Part shown: positions 23,301 through 30,800 of the stretch, piece after piece
Layout of the letters: each line of letters opens with the position of its first letter
Position numbering within the stretch: position 1 is the first letter of the stretch
From: Acanthopleura granulata
Lineage: Eukaryota; Mollusca; Polyplacophora; Chitonida; Chitonidae
Assembly (NCBI GenBank): GCA_016165875.1
Contig: JABBOT010000029.1
Span: forward strand, 2,030,639-2,094,638
Length of the DNA stretch: 64,000 nt
Direction of reading: 5' to 3'
Program-made: the position numbers and the translations under genes
Notes under the pieces: generated by a model
What the model was told of the DNA's origin: nothing
The model's input: the letters and a program-made list of their open reading frames with translations, nothing else
Database searches by the model: none

Positions 23301-23855
23301 TTACATCTATTACTTCTTTTTTAACGTTGCAAAATGTAAACAGATGTAAATATATGAACTTCTAGTTATCGAAAAGTTACAGGGCATGACTAAACTGGTA
23401 TTTGGCTAAACAGAGTCCTATTGATTACAAGAGCAGGTGGGGGGAATCAGCTAGAAACCTGATACAGCTCTCTGAGTGTGTACAGTCTAAACTCTTGACT
23501 GGTCATTTCAGTAAACGGCAGTAGTAAGGATGAGGGTGGTTGGGTGACGTCAATTCGTTGAAAAATGTCCTTCTCTCAATGAACATCGGAAAAGTGGGGA
23601 TTTGTAAAGAAAAGGTTGAGCTATTCTTCATCGCCGACCCACTTTTCCGACGTTCATTGAGAAAAGGACATTTTTCAGTGAATTGACGTGATCCTACCAC
23701 GTGACATTACCCTCATCCTTACTACTGCCGATGCATTTTGTGAACACCCACTTTTCGATTTCCAGGGCCGCAACCTTTCTCTTTTCGTAGAGTTTATCAT
23801 TGAGAGACCTGACCAGGTTGGGCGTCAGAGGTAAATACTGATCCCTGTCACTCAT
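2228..23855 (-). CDS. VAC14: VAC14, scaffold of the PIKfyve-FIG4 PI(3,5)P2 complex (17 coding exons)
   Basis: VAC14 scaffolds the lipid kinase PIKfyve/Fab1 and the phosphatase FIG4/Sac3, controlling PI(3,5)P2 on endosome and lysosome membranes. Seventeen coding exons joined in phase give 2367 bases, 788 residues plus stop, close to human VAC14 (782). Similarity runs the whole length: N-terminus [20 protein letters not shown], then [80 protein letters not shown] and [13 protein letters not shown]. Residues 1-330 and 423-740 are alpha-helical HEAT-type sequence. Residues about 335-422 form a charged, low-complexity linker. The family oligomerises through its C-terminal part. The gene is head to head with the MARVEL gene at 24310. 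Oddities: exon 14 is tandemly multiplied, several exon edges are copied into introns, and intron 6 holds a 1.5-kb minisatellite. Identity is secure; individual splice sites are by eye. Confidence 0.96.
4465..4530. repeat. 33-bp tandem duplication
   Basis: Two adjacent 33-base copies containing TTACATCCATCTGGTGTATG, differing at one base near the end. A simple recent duplication in VAC14 intron 16. Confidence 0.9.
6771..6891. repeat. perfect 42-bp inverted repeat (foldback element)
   Basis: The arms 6771-6812 and 6850-6891 are exact reverse complements over all 42 bases, starting GTTCGCATATAATACAT. They are separated by a 37-base centre that itself holds TGACCC/GGGTCA-type complementarity. 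Perfect arms imply a young insertion or recent conversion, as in a short MITE. A target-site duplication is not clear. Confidence 0.85.
8689..8845 (-). CDS. VAC14: VAC14 coding exon 16
   Basis: Encodes residues 688-739: [20 protein letters not shown] then [20 protein letters not shown], matching human [32 protein letters not shown]. Acceptor GTTACAG, donor GTAAGT. Confidence 0.96.
8891..8916 (-). repeat. diverged copy of VAC14 exon 16 start
   Basis: Read on the minus strand this gives TTAAAGGTTACAGTTACTAG, closely matching the first bases of exon 16 (TTTAAGGTTACAGTTATTGG), 46-70 bases upstream of the real acceptor. It lacks a clear acceptor of its own. Confidence 0.6.
8920..9402. mobile_element. 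non-autonomous DNA transposon-like element (MITE)
   Basis: The stretch begins GAACCCCTC and ends GAGGGGTTC, each flanked outside by TA, the pattern of a Tc1/mariner-type insertion with TA target duplication. The 483-base interior is very AT-rich with no transposase-like frame. The short TIR makes the call moderate. Confidence 0.5.
9826..9905 (-). CDS. VAC14: VAC14 coding exon 15
   Basis: Encodes residues 661-687: [20 protein letters not shown] then PIFA, matching human [24 protein letters not shown]. Acceptor CTCCAG, donor GTGAGT. It enters at phase 2 and leaves at phase 1. Confidence 0.96.
9906..11270. other. VAC14 intron 14
   Basis: Holds one full SINE in plus orientation (10637-10901) and, at about 11040-11110, a minus-orientation fragment resembling the second SINE family near 39 kb (shared words ATTCCCTGTC and GACTGAACTG-type B box). 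The rest is unremarkable. Confidence 0.5.
10637..10901 (+). mobile_element. tRNA-derived SINE, near full length
   Basis: The 5' part reads CTCCATGGCCGAGGGCGGTA (A-box-like) with B box GAGTTCAAGTCC. The conserved body includes CGTACGTGGGAAGG, TGGTCGTGGG, CTCTGCCC and TTTCCTCCCACCATAATG. The 3' tail ends ATTAAACACCAATGAAATAAA. It is diverged in the middle of the tail. It is one of about a dozen family members in the window and lies antisense to VAC14. Confidence 0.85.
11271..11389 (-). CDS. VAC14: VAC14 coding exon 14 (functional member of a five-copy array)
   Basis: Encodes residues 622-660: [19 protein letters not shown] then [17 protein letters not shown], the hallmark SWCHNPVTTVSLCFLTQNY block of human VAC14. 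Of the five tandem copies this is the only one that carries the 3' half ([11 protein letters not shown]) and joins exon 15 in phase, so it is taken as the real exon. Acceptor TTACAG. The phase-correct donor is GTATCC, giving ...[13 protein letters not shown] across the junction. Confidence 0.92.
11390..11809 (-). pseudogene. VAC14: four tandem extra copies of VAC14 exon 14
   Basis: Upstream of exon 14 lie four further copies spaced 105, 105, 105 and 104 bases. Three (11418-11493, 11523-11598, 11628-11703) keep an acceptor AG, an open frame at the same phase encoding a SWYH[SI]PVATVSVCD version, and a new GTATAT donor after 76 bases. The fourth (about 11731-11808) has one extra base after its AG and no donor. 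Each 76-base copy would shift the frame if included as one cassette, so they look like non-coding relics or decoys. Three used together would add 228 bases, a multiple of three, but would be read in shifting frames. Copies resemble each other more than exon 14, which indicates later spread of one unit. Confidence 0.85.
11810..12501. other. VAC14 intron 13, upstream part
   Basis: Intronic DNA between the exon 14 array and exon 13. It contains a diverged duplicate of the exon 13 end and donor at about 12357-12405 and nothing else recognisable. Confidence 0.6.
12357..12405 (-). repeat. diverged copy of VAC14 exon 13 end and donor
   Basis: On the minus strand the copy reads AGATCTCAAAACTGAAGGTG followed by ATAAACAACAGTG. 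The real exon end is AGATCTCAAAACTAAG|GTGGGT followed by ATAAACAACAGTG. A second GT-containing junction is retained, with a small internal insertion. Confidence 0.75.
12502..12676 (-). CDS. VAC14: VAC14 coding exon 13
   Basis: Encodes residues 563-621, with [18 protein letters not shown] and [20 protein letters not shown]. Acceptor CTCACAG, donor GTGGGT, ending at phase 0. A diverged copy of the exon end and donor lies about 125 bases further into the intron. Confidence 0.96.
12846..13168 (-). repeat. degenerate array copied from VAC14 exon 12 end and donor
   Basis: The intron next to exon 12 contains three to four units of about 55-110 bases built on GGCAACTCATGGATGAGCAG ... GTCATTATC (minus strand). 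These correspond to the end of exon 12, GGCAACTTCTGGATGACAGA ... TTCATTATCAG|GT. Two inner units are almost identical ([18 protein letters not shown] when translated), showing later amplification. The short open frame here is a repeat artefact. Confidence 0.75.
13169..13392 (-). CDS. VAC14: VAC14 coding exon 12
   Basis: Encodes residues 489-562: [15 protein letters not shown], a Pro-rich loop, then [20 protein letters not shown] and DRGPFIIR, all matching the family. Acceptor TCCCAG, donor GTGACT. Degenerate copies of its last about 40 bases and donor run through the following intron. Confidence 0.95.
13393..13967. other. VAC14 intron 11
   Basis: A 575-base intron with an A-tract of about 15 near 13925. 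No repeat or gene recognised. Confidence 0.6.
13968..14033 (-). CDS. VAC14: VAC14 coding exon 11
   Basis: A 66-base, phase-0 exon for residues 467-488 ([20 protein letters not shown]), matching human FRHTDSLFPILLQTLSDESD. Acceptor TTTGCAG, donor GTACCT. Confidence 0.96.
14293..14422 (-). CDS. VAC14: VAC14 coding exon 10
   Basis: Encodes residues 423-466: [20 protein letters not shown] then [20 protein letters not shown], matching human LDGIVQVLNCHL...MMTRIAVLKWLYHLYIKTP. It completes the split codon GA|C from exon 9. Acceptor CTTCCAG, donor GTCAGT. Its 5' edge and acceptor are repeated six more times upstream in the intron. Confidence 0.95.
14423..14815 (-). repeat. six tandem 64-bp copies of VAC14 exon 10 acceptor and 5' end
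   Basis: Copy junctions fall at 14486, 14551, 14615, 14679, 14743 and 14807, a 64-65 bp period measured from the real junction at 14422. Each unit contains TTTTCTCTTCCAG, then CATAT..GTCCAGCTGGAGGT (start of exon 10) and about 20 further exon-derived bases. The second copy has lost its AG (TTGCGG). The three distal copies are nearly identical and carry ATA TAG in the exon frame, so use of their acceptors would end translation at once. The array makes up over 90% of the 421-base intron 9. Confidence 0.9.
14844..15164 (-). CDS. VAC14: VAC14 coding exon 9, low-complexity linker
   Basis: The longest exon (321 bases). It starts with conserved [20 protein letters not shown], then runs into a charged linker rich in Lys, Gln, Asp and Ser with recurring DQ pairs (TDQ, PDQ, SDQV). 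This is the position where vertebrate VAC14 also has a variable, disordered segment. Splicing at GTAGGT avoids a TAG that lies one base past the donor. The following intron is built almost entirely of partial copies of exon 10. Confidence 0.93.
15165..16576. other. VAC14 introns 7 and 8
   Basis: Two introns of 378 and 895 bases on either side of exon 8 (15543-15681). No repeat, SINE or additional exon was recognised in them. Confidence 0.55.
15543..15681 (-). CDS. VAC14: VAC14 coding exon 8
   Basis: Encodes residues 270-315 plus two bases: [18 protein letters not shown] then [20 protein letters not shown]. Acceptor TTTCAG. The donor must be GTATCC to keep phase with exon 9, which is a weak match to the donor consensus. 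Confidence 0.92.
16577..16683 (-). CDS. VAC14: VAC14 coding exon 7
   Basis: Encodes residues 234-269 plus one base: [15 protein letters not shown] then [19 protein letters not shown], matching the VVLGEFLKEI...FAEMANILVIH block of human VAC14. The methionine at its 5' edge is completed across the intron from exon 6. Acceptor GAATAG, donor GTATTT. Confidence 0.95.
16793..18345. repeat. 37-bp minisatellite (about 42 units) in VAC14 intron 6
   Basis: Tandem units of 37 bases with core GTTGATGGTATACAGGAAG plus a variable ACATGT-rich linker. Units from 17880 to 18320 are almost identical; those below 17640 alternate TACATACAATG, TATATACAATG and TGTACACAATG linkers. Higher-order structure is visible: the interruption TATTAAGCTGACACACACAT recurs at 16961 and 17282, 321 bases apart, with matching flanks. 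The unit lacks a stop codon in all three minus-strand frames and 37 is not a multiple of three, so long Cys/His/Tyr-rich frames up to 514 codons appear, each cycling every 111 bases. Conserved VAC14 exons 6 and 7 join in phase across it. Confidence 0.95.
18724..18833 (-). CDS. VAC14: VAC14 coding exon 6
   Basis: Encodes residues 198-233 plus two bases, including [20 protein letters not shown], another highly conserved HEAT segment. Acceptor TTTGCAG, donor GTAAGT. It is followed in the transcript by the intron carrying the 37-bp minisatellite. Confidence 0.96.
18834..19415. other. VAC14 intron 5
   Basis: A 582-base AT-rich intron with no recognisable repeat or coding exon. Confidence 0.6.
19416..19523 (-). 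CDS. VAC14: VAC14 coding exon 5
   Basis: A 108-base exon for residues 162-197, with [20 protein letters not shown] followed by RQFVVSW. Acceptor TTCATAG, donor GTAAGT, phase 0 at both ends. Confidence 0.96.
19524..20603. other. VAC14 introns 3 and 4
   Basis: Introns of 435 and 582 bases flanking the short exon 4. Nothing further recognised. Confidence 0.6.
19959..20021 (-). CDS. VAC14: VAC14 coding exon 4
   Basis: A 63-base exon for residues 141-161 ([20 protein letters not shown]...), matching the [20 protein letters not shown] block of human VAC14. Acceptor TTTGCAG, donor GTAAGG. Confidence 0.96.
20604..20771 (-). CDS. VAC14: VAC14 coding exon 3
   Basis: Encodes residues 85-140, phase 0 at both ends. 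It contains the nearly invariant stretch [20 protein letters not shown]. Acceptor TTTTCAG, donor GTAAGA. Confidence 0.97.
20772..23049. other. VAC14 intron 2
   Basis: A 2.3-kb intron with one minus-orientation SINE at 21440-21680. Short frames around 22250-22540 (plus) and 22620-22990 (minus) have no recognisable family match or gene structure and are not called. Confidence 0.6.
21440..21680 (-). mobile_element. tRNA-derived SINE
   Basis: Reverse orientation: the AT-rich tail comes first, then GCCAGCATTATGGTGAGAGG, CCACGACCATCCGCAGGTTG, CCCACGTACGGCTGGAGAGG and B box GGACTTGAACTCACAG, ending in a head with CATTACGCTGCATTAACGTG. The middle segment of the 3' tail is diverged. Confidence 0.85.
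23050..23197 (-). CDS. VAC14: VAC14 coding exon 2
   Basis: Encodes residues 35-84, with the family signature [17 protein letters not shown]. Acceptor TTTGCAG, donor GTAACT. It enters at phase 2 and leaves at phase 0. Confidence 0.96.
23517..23729. mobile_element. foldback MITE at the VAC14 exon 1 donor
   Basis: The two ends are inverted copies over about 85 bases: left GGCAGTAGTAAGGATGAGGG, right CCCTCATCCTTACTACTGCC. The arms also share GAAAAATGTCC, CAATGAAC.TCGG and AAAAGTGGG. The centre is about 40 bases. No target-site duplication is obvious. The element carries TGACGTCA (CRE) in the left arm and CACGTGAC (E-box/CLEAR-like) in the right arm. It ends about 22 bases from the end of exon 1. 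Confidence 0.85.
23752..23855 (-). CDS. VAC14: VAC14 coding exon 1
   Basis: Encodes residues 1-34 and two bases of the next codon. The ATG is chosen because the family N-terminus ([22 protein letters not shown]) begins eight residues later, as in human VAC14. The donor is GTGGGT. A foldback element ends only about 22 bases into the intron. A short upstream ORF precedes the start. Confidence 0.95.
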
Positions 23856-23873
23856 CTCGACACGAGGGTATGT

Positions 23874-23915
23874 CTAGCGGCACAAAGACTCTGCCGTATC
23901 ACTGCCAGCATCCAT
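23874..23915 (-). promoter_or_regulatory. upstream ORF in the VAC14 leader
   Basis: If transcription starts above 23915, the VAC14 mRNA has a 13-codon upstream ORF (MDAGSDTAESLCR) ending 18 bases before the main start. Such an ORF can lower main-frame translation. The transcription start is not known. Confidence 0.4.
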
Positions 23916-24237
23916 GTCACCGGCTTTGCCGTCTGCTTCTCGCTGCCATTTTGTAAAATCTGTCATGTGACTTATAGCCGCTTACATCAATACAATAATA
24001 CAAGGAAGATTTTTTATTAAGAATTTATCTTATAATATTTATCACCAAAAGAATCGTGAAAAATACACTTTGACATGGTCATGTGTGACTTTTTCTCAAA
24101 TGTCTAATAGTACCTACTAGATATTGCTTCCTGTTAGTTTTTTGAAAGGTGTATGGGATAACCTAAATATTAAAAGGAGGCGTGGCTATTTGACAGTTGA
24201 CAGCTTGAGCTACTGTGGACGGTAAGAAAAAGACGAG

Positions 24238-24279
24238 ATGGTCGTCTATCAGAATTCAAGGAGTATTGACAAAATTTGA
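24238..24279 (+). promoter_or_regulatory. upstream ORFs in the MARVEL gene leader
   Basis: A 13-codon frame (MVVYQNSRSIDKI) precedes the main ATG. A second ATG at 24292 opens a four-codon frame (MQSG) whose TAA ends four bases before the main start. Both matter only if the leader extends this far. Confidence 0.35.
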
Positions 24280-24309
24280 CAGCTTAAGAGAATGCAATCT
24301 GGCTAAATA

Positions 24310-24801
24310 ATGGAAGAGTCTGAGAGAGACTTGTCTTGTCAAGGAACAGAAAAGCAAGTGGCTGGGTCTACTGTAGGTTTTATTAAAGTAGCACCCGGGA
24401 AATCTGGACATCGTGAAGACTGCGTCGTGGACTCGAGTGGCACTGCCGTCAGTGGCCCTCCTCTGGACGATGACAGCAGACAAGAAAGCGATGACGATGA
24501 AGAACCTATGAAAATACTGTGCGAACCTGAGAGAAGACAGGTGAAACTGACAACAGCATTGCCGCTGACCGGGCGATCTAACAGAAACCAAACGAACAGT
24601 GGCAGCAGATCGACCGGTGGTCAACCGCGTACAGTGACCACAGAGTTGGACAGGACACCATCAGTAGCAGTAGCTGGCAGTGGTCAGCGGCAAAAGTCCG
24701 GCAAACAAGGCCGGGCTAACTCCAGGACTGATACCATTGTCATTCAGTACAACAACAGGTATCTGCGCTCATGTCCCGGCATCTTCAGGGTTCTGCAGGT
24801 G
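24310..24801 (+). CDS. MARVEL gene coding exon 1
   Basis: 492 bases encoding the long hydrophilic N-terminus and the first residues of helix 1. The ATG is the first in this frame after upstream stops, in context ATAATGG. The donor is GTGAGT after CTG CAG GTG, phase 0. Confidence 0.85.
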
Positions 24802-27800
24802 GTGAGTGTAACACTAATTGCTCTGTTTTGACTTTTAAATGCACACATGCTACATTTGTTCTCTTTAAATGTACATGTTACATTTTTTGTAAAGCGTGGA
24901 CTCGAAACCAACCTTGTAACTGGCTCTACATGACAGAAGCTGGCGTACTGACTATGATAAATCAGTCAGCATAATACCCATGCGCGTACACTGAATAAAC
25001 TGAATTAAAATGAAAAAAAGAAAAAAGTTTATTGGTGTTTGAATTTGTTAGGTAACTTAAAGGTATGAAGACATTATAGCAATTACACCCACGCACTGTG
25101 TACATGAGCGTCGCCATCATTAACAGGTCATATGGTCACGTTGCATGCTAAATATCTGCTTACAGTTGCTGCAAGTCGTAGTCAACCTCCACTCAGTGAA
25201 ATAGAATCTGATCAGATGCTGCTACATGTGGTTTCTCATGATCACAAGGTCTTGGCAAACATGTCAGAATAAGGGTTAGTCATCTGTTGACTGCGTCATG
25301 TTTGTCCAAGTTGCTTACGATCTCAAGTCCATGTAGACCTTAGTAATTGGTTGGTCTTTCCGGCATGTATGGCAACTGAAAACTGTATAAATTCTTATTA
25401 TACATTTGCCAATACAATACACCTCTGCTGTGTGGAGCATTAAACCGAAAATGTGGATATTTGTTGAAAAGTCCAAAAGCATGAGCCCCAGCATTCATTT
25501 ACCAGTCAGGTCATACATGAAAAATTTGAATTGGCAGTCACTGAAGTTACTTTTATAGTATGCACATAGAATGAAGGAATGTACCAAGCTCTGGTCAGCC
25601 TGTTGTCAGAATGCTGAGGCTGGGTGGTGTGTTGTATCTAGTGACTTCATTATGGTGTTCTAGTGAGTCGGCAGTGTGAATATGGCATCATGGGAACCTT
25701 CTCGAAGGAGTCAGCATAGCAATAGGACAGAAGTGAAATGTTGAAAATTGGTATTAAAGGGTGTGATTACTAAAACAAAGTAGCTGGATTGGGTTTTTAA
25801 ATGAAAAGTATTTATTTATATTTTGGCAATGAAAACAATGTTATCATAAAAAGTTATTCTTCAGATTTATTACAGGTTTAAGCCAGGATCATTCACGTAC
25901 TAATCTACAAGGAAGGCAAATGATCTGTTTATTGGTATGTGTTTAAATGATTCAAAAGTTCTGTATACAGACAACACAGTTGGCCATTTCGTACTAAGCA
26001 TGGACAAAGTTTGCTTGTTCATGCATTAAGTGGAAAAGTGGATTTAACCCAGAGAAGATTAATAGAAAAGAAAGAAAAATATTGTCCAAAAGTTTTGCCT
26101 TTCAAGCCACTTGTATAATTAACTATACATTTGTGAAATGTGATGTACACGTGTCCGGAAGAAGGGACTGTAATCTTGCATGTACATGTATATGTGCCAA
26201 TATGTAAGAGACCTGTTGTACTGATTAAAGTAGAGGGATTTCCAAGGATGCTTGACTGGATATTTAAGAGAAAACATCTACATGTATGTGCTGAACTGAA
26301 CTCAGATCATGGATTCAAGAACCAGCTTCTGATGTAAAAATTACAGTCTTCTTGGCTTCAAGTTGAAAGGAGTAGAGAGCTAAGTGGCAGTTTTTGTGGA
26401 CAAGTTGGCAAGTCTATTAGCCAAGGACAGTCCGAGAGGAACGTTTTCAAGTAAATAACCATGTAGGCATATAAAAGACAATTTACTGTGCAGCCATGTA
26501 CTAGATTAACTTACCCTTTCAAGTACTATGTCTCACCTAAAGTTCGGCTTACAAAAATGAAATTTTAGAAGCACTTGAAGGCCTTAAAAATGGTACTTTT
26601 GGCACCCATGGTTTAATTTTTCTGATGATCTATCAAAGTTAATTCACTAAAAAACTAAAAGTTTCCCTATAAGGTGGACATTGGGCTGAATCAATGAGAA
26701 TCTGGCAAATTGTGTCACTAATAAAAAATCTGTTCTATAGGTGACGTACGGTATGTGAAGATGTAATAGTGGTCCGTGTAATGGCTGTAATTGAGTGCTA
26801 GTGGCGCACATGTAGGCCTGCATGTACACATTTGTTTGTGTCTTGCTGGGAGATAAAAGAGAAATGCTGGCAGGAAGTGTTTTAATCGCTGTGCACAGCG
26901 TGTGTGGCATAGAGACCTGCCCGTAGATCAATATTACCAGTAGCGAGAGCAGCTTATTCTGTGTTAATGGATCGAATGGAGATCTGCCTGACTGCTGCCT
27001 GACAGTGACAGTTATATTTAAGGCCTAGATACAACCATCGGTTTTGCTGCTGAGGTAGACAAAACTCTGCTAAGCTGCAAGCTGACTTGACAAAGACATC
27101 TGTATTAAAGGGCGGTGTATACATGTACATGTATGTAAAGTGCAGCGATCATTATGTGATGCTGCCTGTATGGACAAAGGAGAATTGGTTGACATGTACG
27201 GCATCTTGCTACATGTGTGCAAGGCTCAAAATGTAGGCAATTTGTAGCCCAAGGTCTGTACACATAAATGTATGTGGATTTAAATTGCATGTACATGTTG
27301 CATATTTATTAATACCCTACAGCTGCATGTATACAAGCTTCTACATGTGAGCTTCCACATACTCTGTTTGTGGCTTGTTTAGTTTTTCTTTTTTCAGATT
27401 TTTTTTTCTGTTGACACATTTTGCTTGAACCTTATGGATTGATCTACTTTGTAGTGCTACTTAAAGAGTTTTTCACCTTGTGAAGTTTGATTAATTTGTT
27501 ATCTGCAGAATAAGTAAGCGTTGGCACCAGAAGTATCATTTTAAGGCCTTTATCCATTTTTGCAGCTGCCAACCAATGCATACATGTGCAGTGCTGTCAT
27601 CCATATGCCCATACATGTACAGGGATAGCGGTGTGTTTATTATTGAACCCATCTGTGTGGATCATGCAAGTCTGAGGCCAGTGTGTCCACATGTTAACCC
27701 ATTCACAGGTGTTGTGAGGTGTTAGGATTGCTGTTTAGGATTAACATGTCACAGTGACAGCTGTTAACAGCAATACTGTTTGTATTACTAGTTGATGATA

Positions 27801-30800
27801 ACCAATGAATTAGAGATTGAGTGCAGGCTATTCCACAGTAGGCTCAATGTTTATATTGCTATCCATTAAGACTCTGCTGTCAATTTAGTTACTGCATGTT
27901 TTGTGTGGTGTCTCTGCAGGAAATCTAATTACAACCAATGAGAAGCCTACAGAATGGCACTGTCTTAATGGAACTTGTCTCTGTGTTGTCTGTTTGTGGA
28001 AGGCCTCAGTTTAATGTGTGTATAATTGTGGCCTATGGGCACTGGGGTACACTAGCAGTTTGGAGGCAAAAGCTGTGTACTGATCCTATTGTCTAGATAA
28101 CATTAATACATTCATTGGCTCCAGGGAAAATGAAGGTTTTTGTCCAACTATGAAGAGTTCTTCTGTGCTGTCATATATACACTGCACACAGCTGTAGCCA
28201 ATTTAACTAGGTTGAGTAAAATTAGCCTCTGGGAAGTTTTGATGAAAATTACCTGAAGAGCCGTAACTTAACTGGGGTTTTACAGAGGTAATCATTCTCC
28301 AATACACATCAGCCTGCAGTGCACAAAGCTTGGCGCATGTAATTGATTTAAGGTAAAGCGTTATGCATGCAGGGGATCCAAGTAACGTAGCAGTCTCCTT
28401 ATTTTCTCTTTGACAATTTGAGTCTGGAAATTTTAACATGGAATGCTTAATGGTAAAGGACGTTCAAGCCTGAAGTTTAAAGATATGAGAAGATAATGAA
28501 ATCCTGGGAAAAGCAAGCAGACACTCCCCTGACAAACATGTAGCAGTCTGTTTGGAAAGCTGCTTTATTTGTAAAAATTGCAGCTCAATATATGAACCAT
28601 ATGGTGTGCTTGCAATGCACCATTGTCGCAAGGATATGGGTATAAGCACAGTGACTTCATGTGGATTTTTTTTTTTGTAATTGTCATTATCCATGTACAT
28701 ATACTTGATGTTATTAGGTATATTTGAGTATATCTCTAAATTACATGAATAAAGTTGATTAGTAGTACATGTAATTAAGATAATAACCGGCCACAAGATA
28801 CCCACCATAGGCTGTGGGACTCTTGTAATTTACTTTATTGCATTTAATTTGATCAGAGTAAAGAGGGTTTAATTTATTGAGCATCAGTACTAAATTGATA
28901 TCTAGTTTTAAATATTGCTCTATTGCTCCCTCTTAGGATGGTTAGTTTCATGTATGTATTTACTGATTTTGTCCCCATTTAATGAGGGGGTACGTATAGC
29001 AGTAGCTTTTTCTGTTACACATAGGACTCTCAAACTCACACAAAGTGTGCATAATGACCTGCAGTTGTGCACTGTCAGGTTATGTTTTTTGTGTTTCGAT
29101 TAACTTTTAGGCAAATATTACGCATATAATTCTGAAACTCACACAAAGTGTGCAAAATGGCCTGAAGTTGTGCTCTGTCAGGTTATTTATGTGTTATGAT
29201 CTATTTTAAAAGTTGTCTACCTCTGTGCATATTGCTCAAATTTGTGCACAGATGCAGTTCCTGAGTTGACTTCATGTTCTACAACATGGACAGAGTTGTA
29301 CAGATTGTAATCTCTCCCTGCCATTTTTCTTGCCACAACAATTGTGCATGTCATTAATGAAGCCATACCTCTTTGAAGTATGTCTTTTTTCTGTCTTATG
29401 CAGGTTGTGCATTTGCACACAAGTGCACCCAGTCTCTTAAAAATATATTAATACTGTGTATTGGCTGATTGTACTATATTTCTAATTTCTGGAGGGGAGG
29501 GGAAGGGGGACATACATTTTCTCTAATTCCTTTCTTGTTTATTTACTACTTTTCTTTCGGGGGGGGGGGGCGGCTCCATGGCCGAGGGGGTTGGAACGCC
29601 AGTGTGGCATTATGACCGGTGTGCCTCTCACCAGTGCATTCGCAGTGAGTTTAAGTCCAGCTCATTCTGGCTTTCTCTCCAGGCTTACATGGGAAGGTCT
29701 GCCAGCAACTTGTAGATGGTCATGGGTTTCCTTGGGCTCTGCCCAGATTCCTCCCACTATAATGCTGGCTGCTGTCATATGCAAATGTAAGTGAAATCAG
29801 TGGGGAGCTCTTCATATTTCCTATTCCTTCTGTTTAAGATGGCGGCCTATTTGACACCTGTAGACGACACGTAGTGTGTACTTGTAAGTGTATGCATGTA
29901 TGTAACTTAGCCAGCCATGTAGTTGCCAATTTGTACAGGTTGTTATGTACCTCAGCTGCTGCGTAATTATATTAAATTACTTCCTGTATGGCTCGGAAGT
30001 GGTAAGAGCTGCATGCTTATGAACTCCCTGTTCTGTAATGCGCCCATACATGTGTGTAGGCCTTAGCTGCTGCTGCTGATATATCATTAAGTGTGAATGT
30101 GGGGAAAAAGCTGTAGACATGATAAAGTAGAGGCTTAATGGCAGTTGGAGATTTTCCGGTACCCACACTCAGTGCAACCAATTGAATTCTTTGTATGACA
30201 GACATTTTTATTGTAGGTGTGGAAACGAATGTGGCAAAGACACATTTGTTTCCACATGCACTTATGGCATATGTTTGCAATGTCAGGATGGAGTTTTTAT
30301 TGGAAACAGTAACACACTTGAAACTGAGGCAGGTGCATTATGTAAAATTAAATAATTATATACATAGACTGATGGCCTCTGCATGTTATGTAGCAGTAGA
30401 GCTGCACAGATTTCAGTTCCATGAAGTGGATGATTTTGTTTCAGTAGGCTGTGCCAGTATAAGGAAGTATGTTCACTTGTAATATATATTTTTATATATG
30501 TAATATATATTTTTGAAGTGTGCCTGATTTGTGTTGAACCACCCATAATGAGGTGTGTCTGATCTATGATGTAACATCTGTAATAGGTATATTTGAGCTA
30601 TGGTGTAACATGTGTAAGGAGGTCTGTCTGATAGATGAGGTATAACATCTGTAATGAGGTGTGTCCGATCTCTGGTGTACAATGTGTAATGAGGTGTCAG
30701 ACCCATGGTGTAACATCTGTAATGAGGTGTATTTGAGCTATGGTGTACCATCTGTAATGGGGTGCATCTGAATTATGGTGCACCGTGTGTAATAAGGTGT

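Larger units (their letters stand above)
23856..24309. promoter_or_regulatory. bidirectional promoter between VAC14 and the MARVEL gene
   Basis: Only 454 bases separate the two divergent start codons, so both promoters and leaders must lie here unless upstream exons exist inside the neighbouring gene. No TATA-box arrangement is convincing. TCATGTGAC near 23963 is an M-box/E-box-like word. Both leaders contain short upstream ORFs. Confidence 0.65.
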
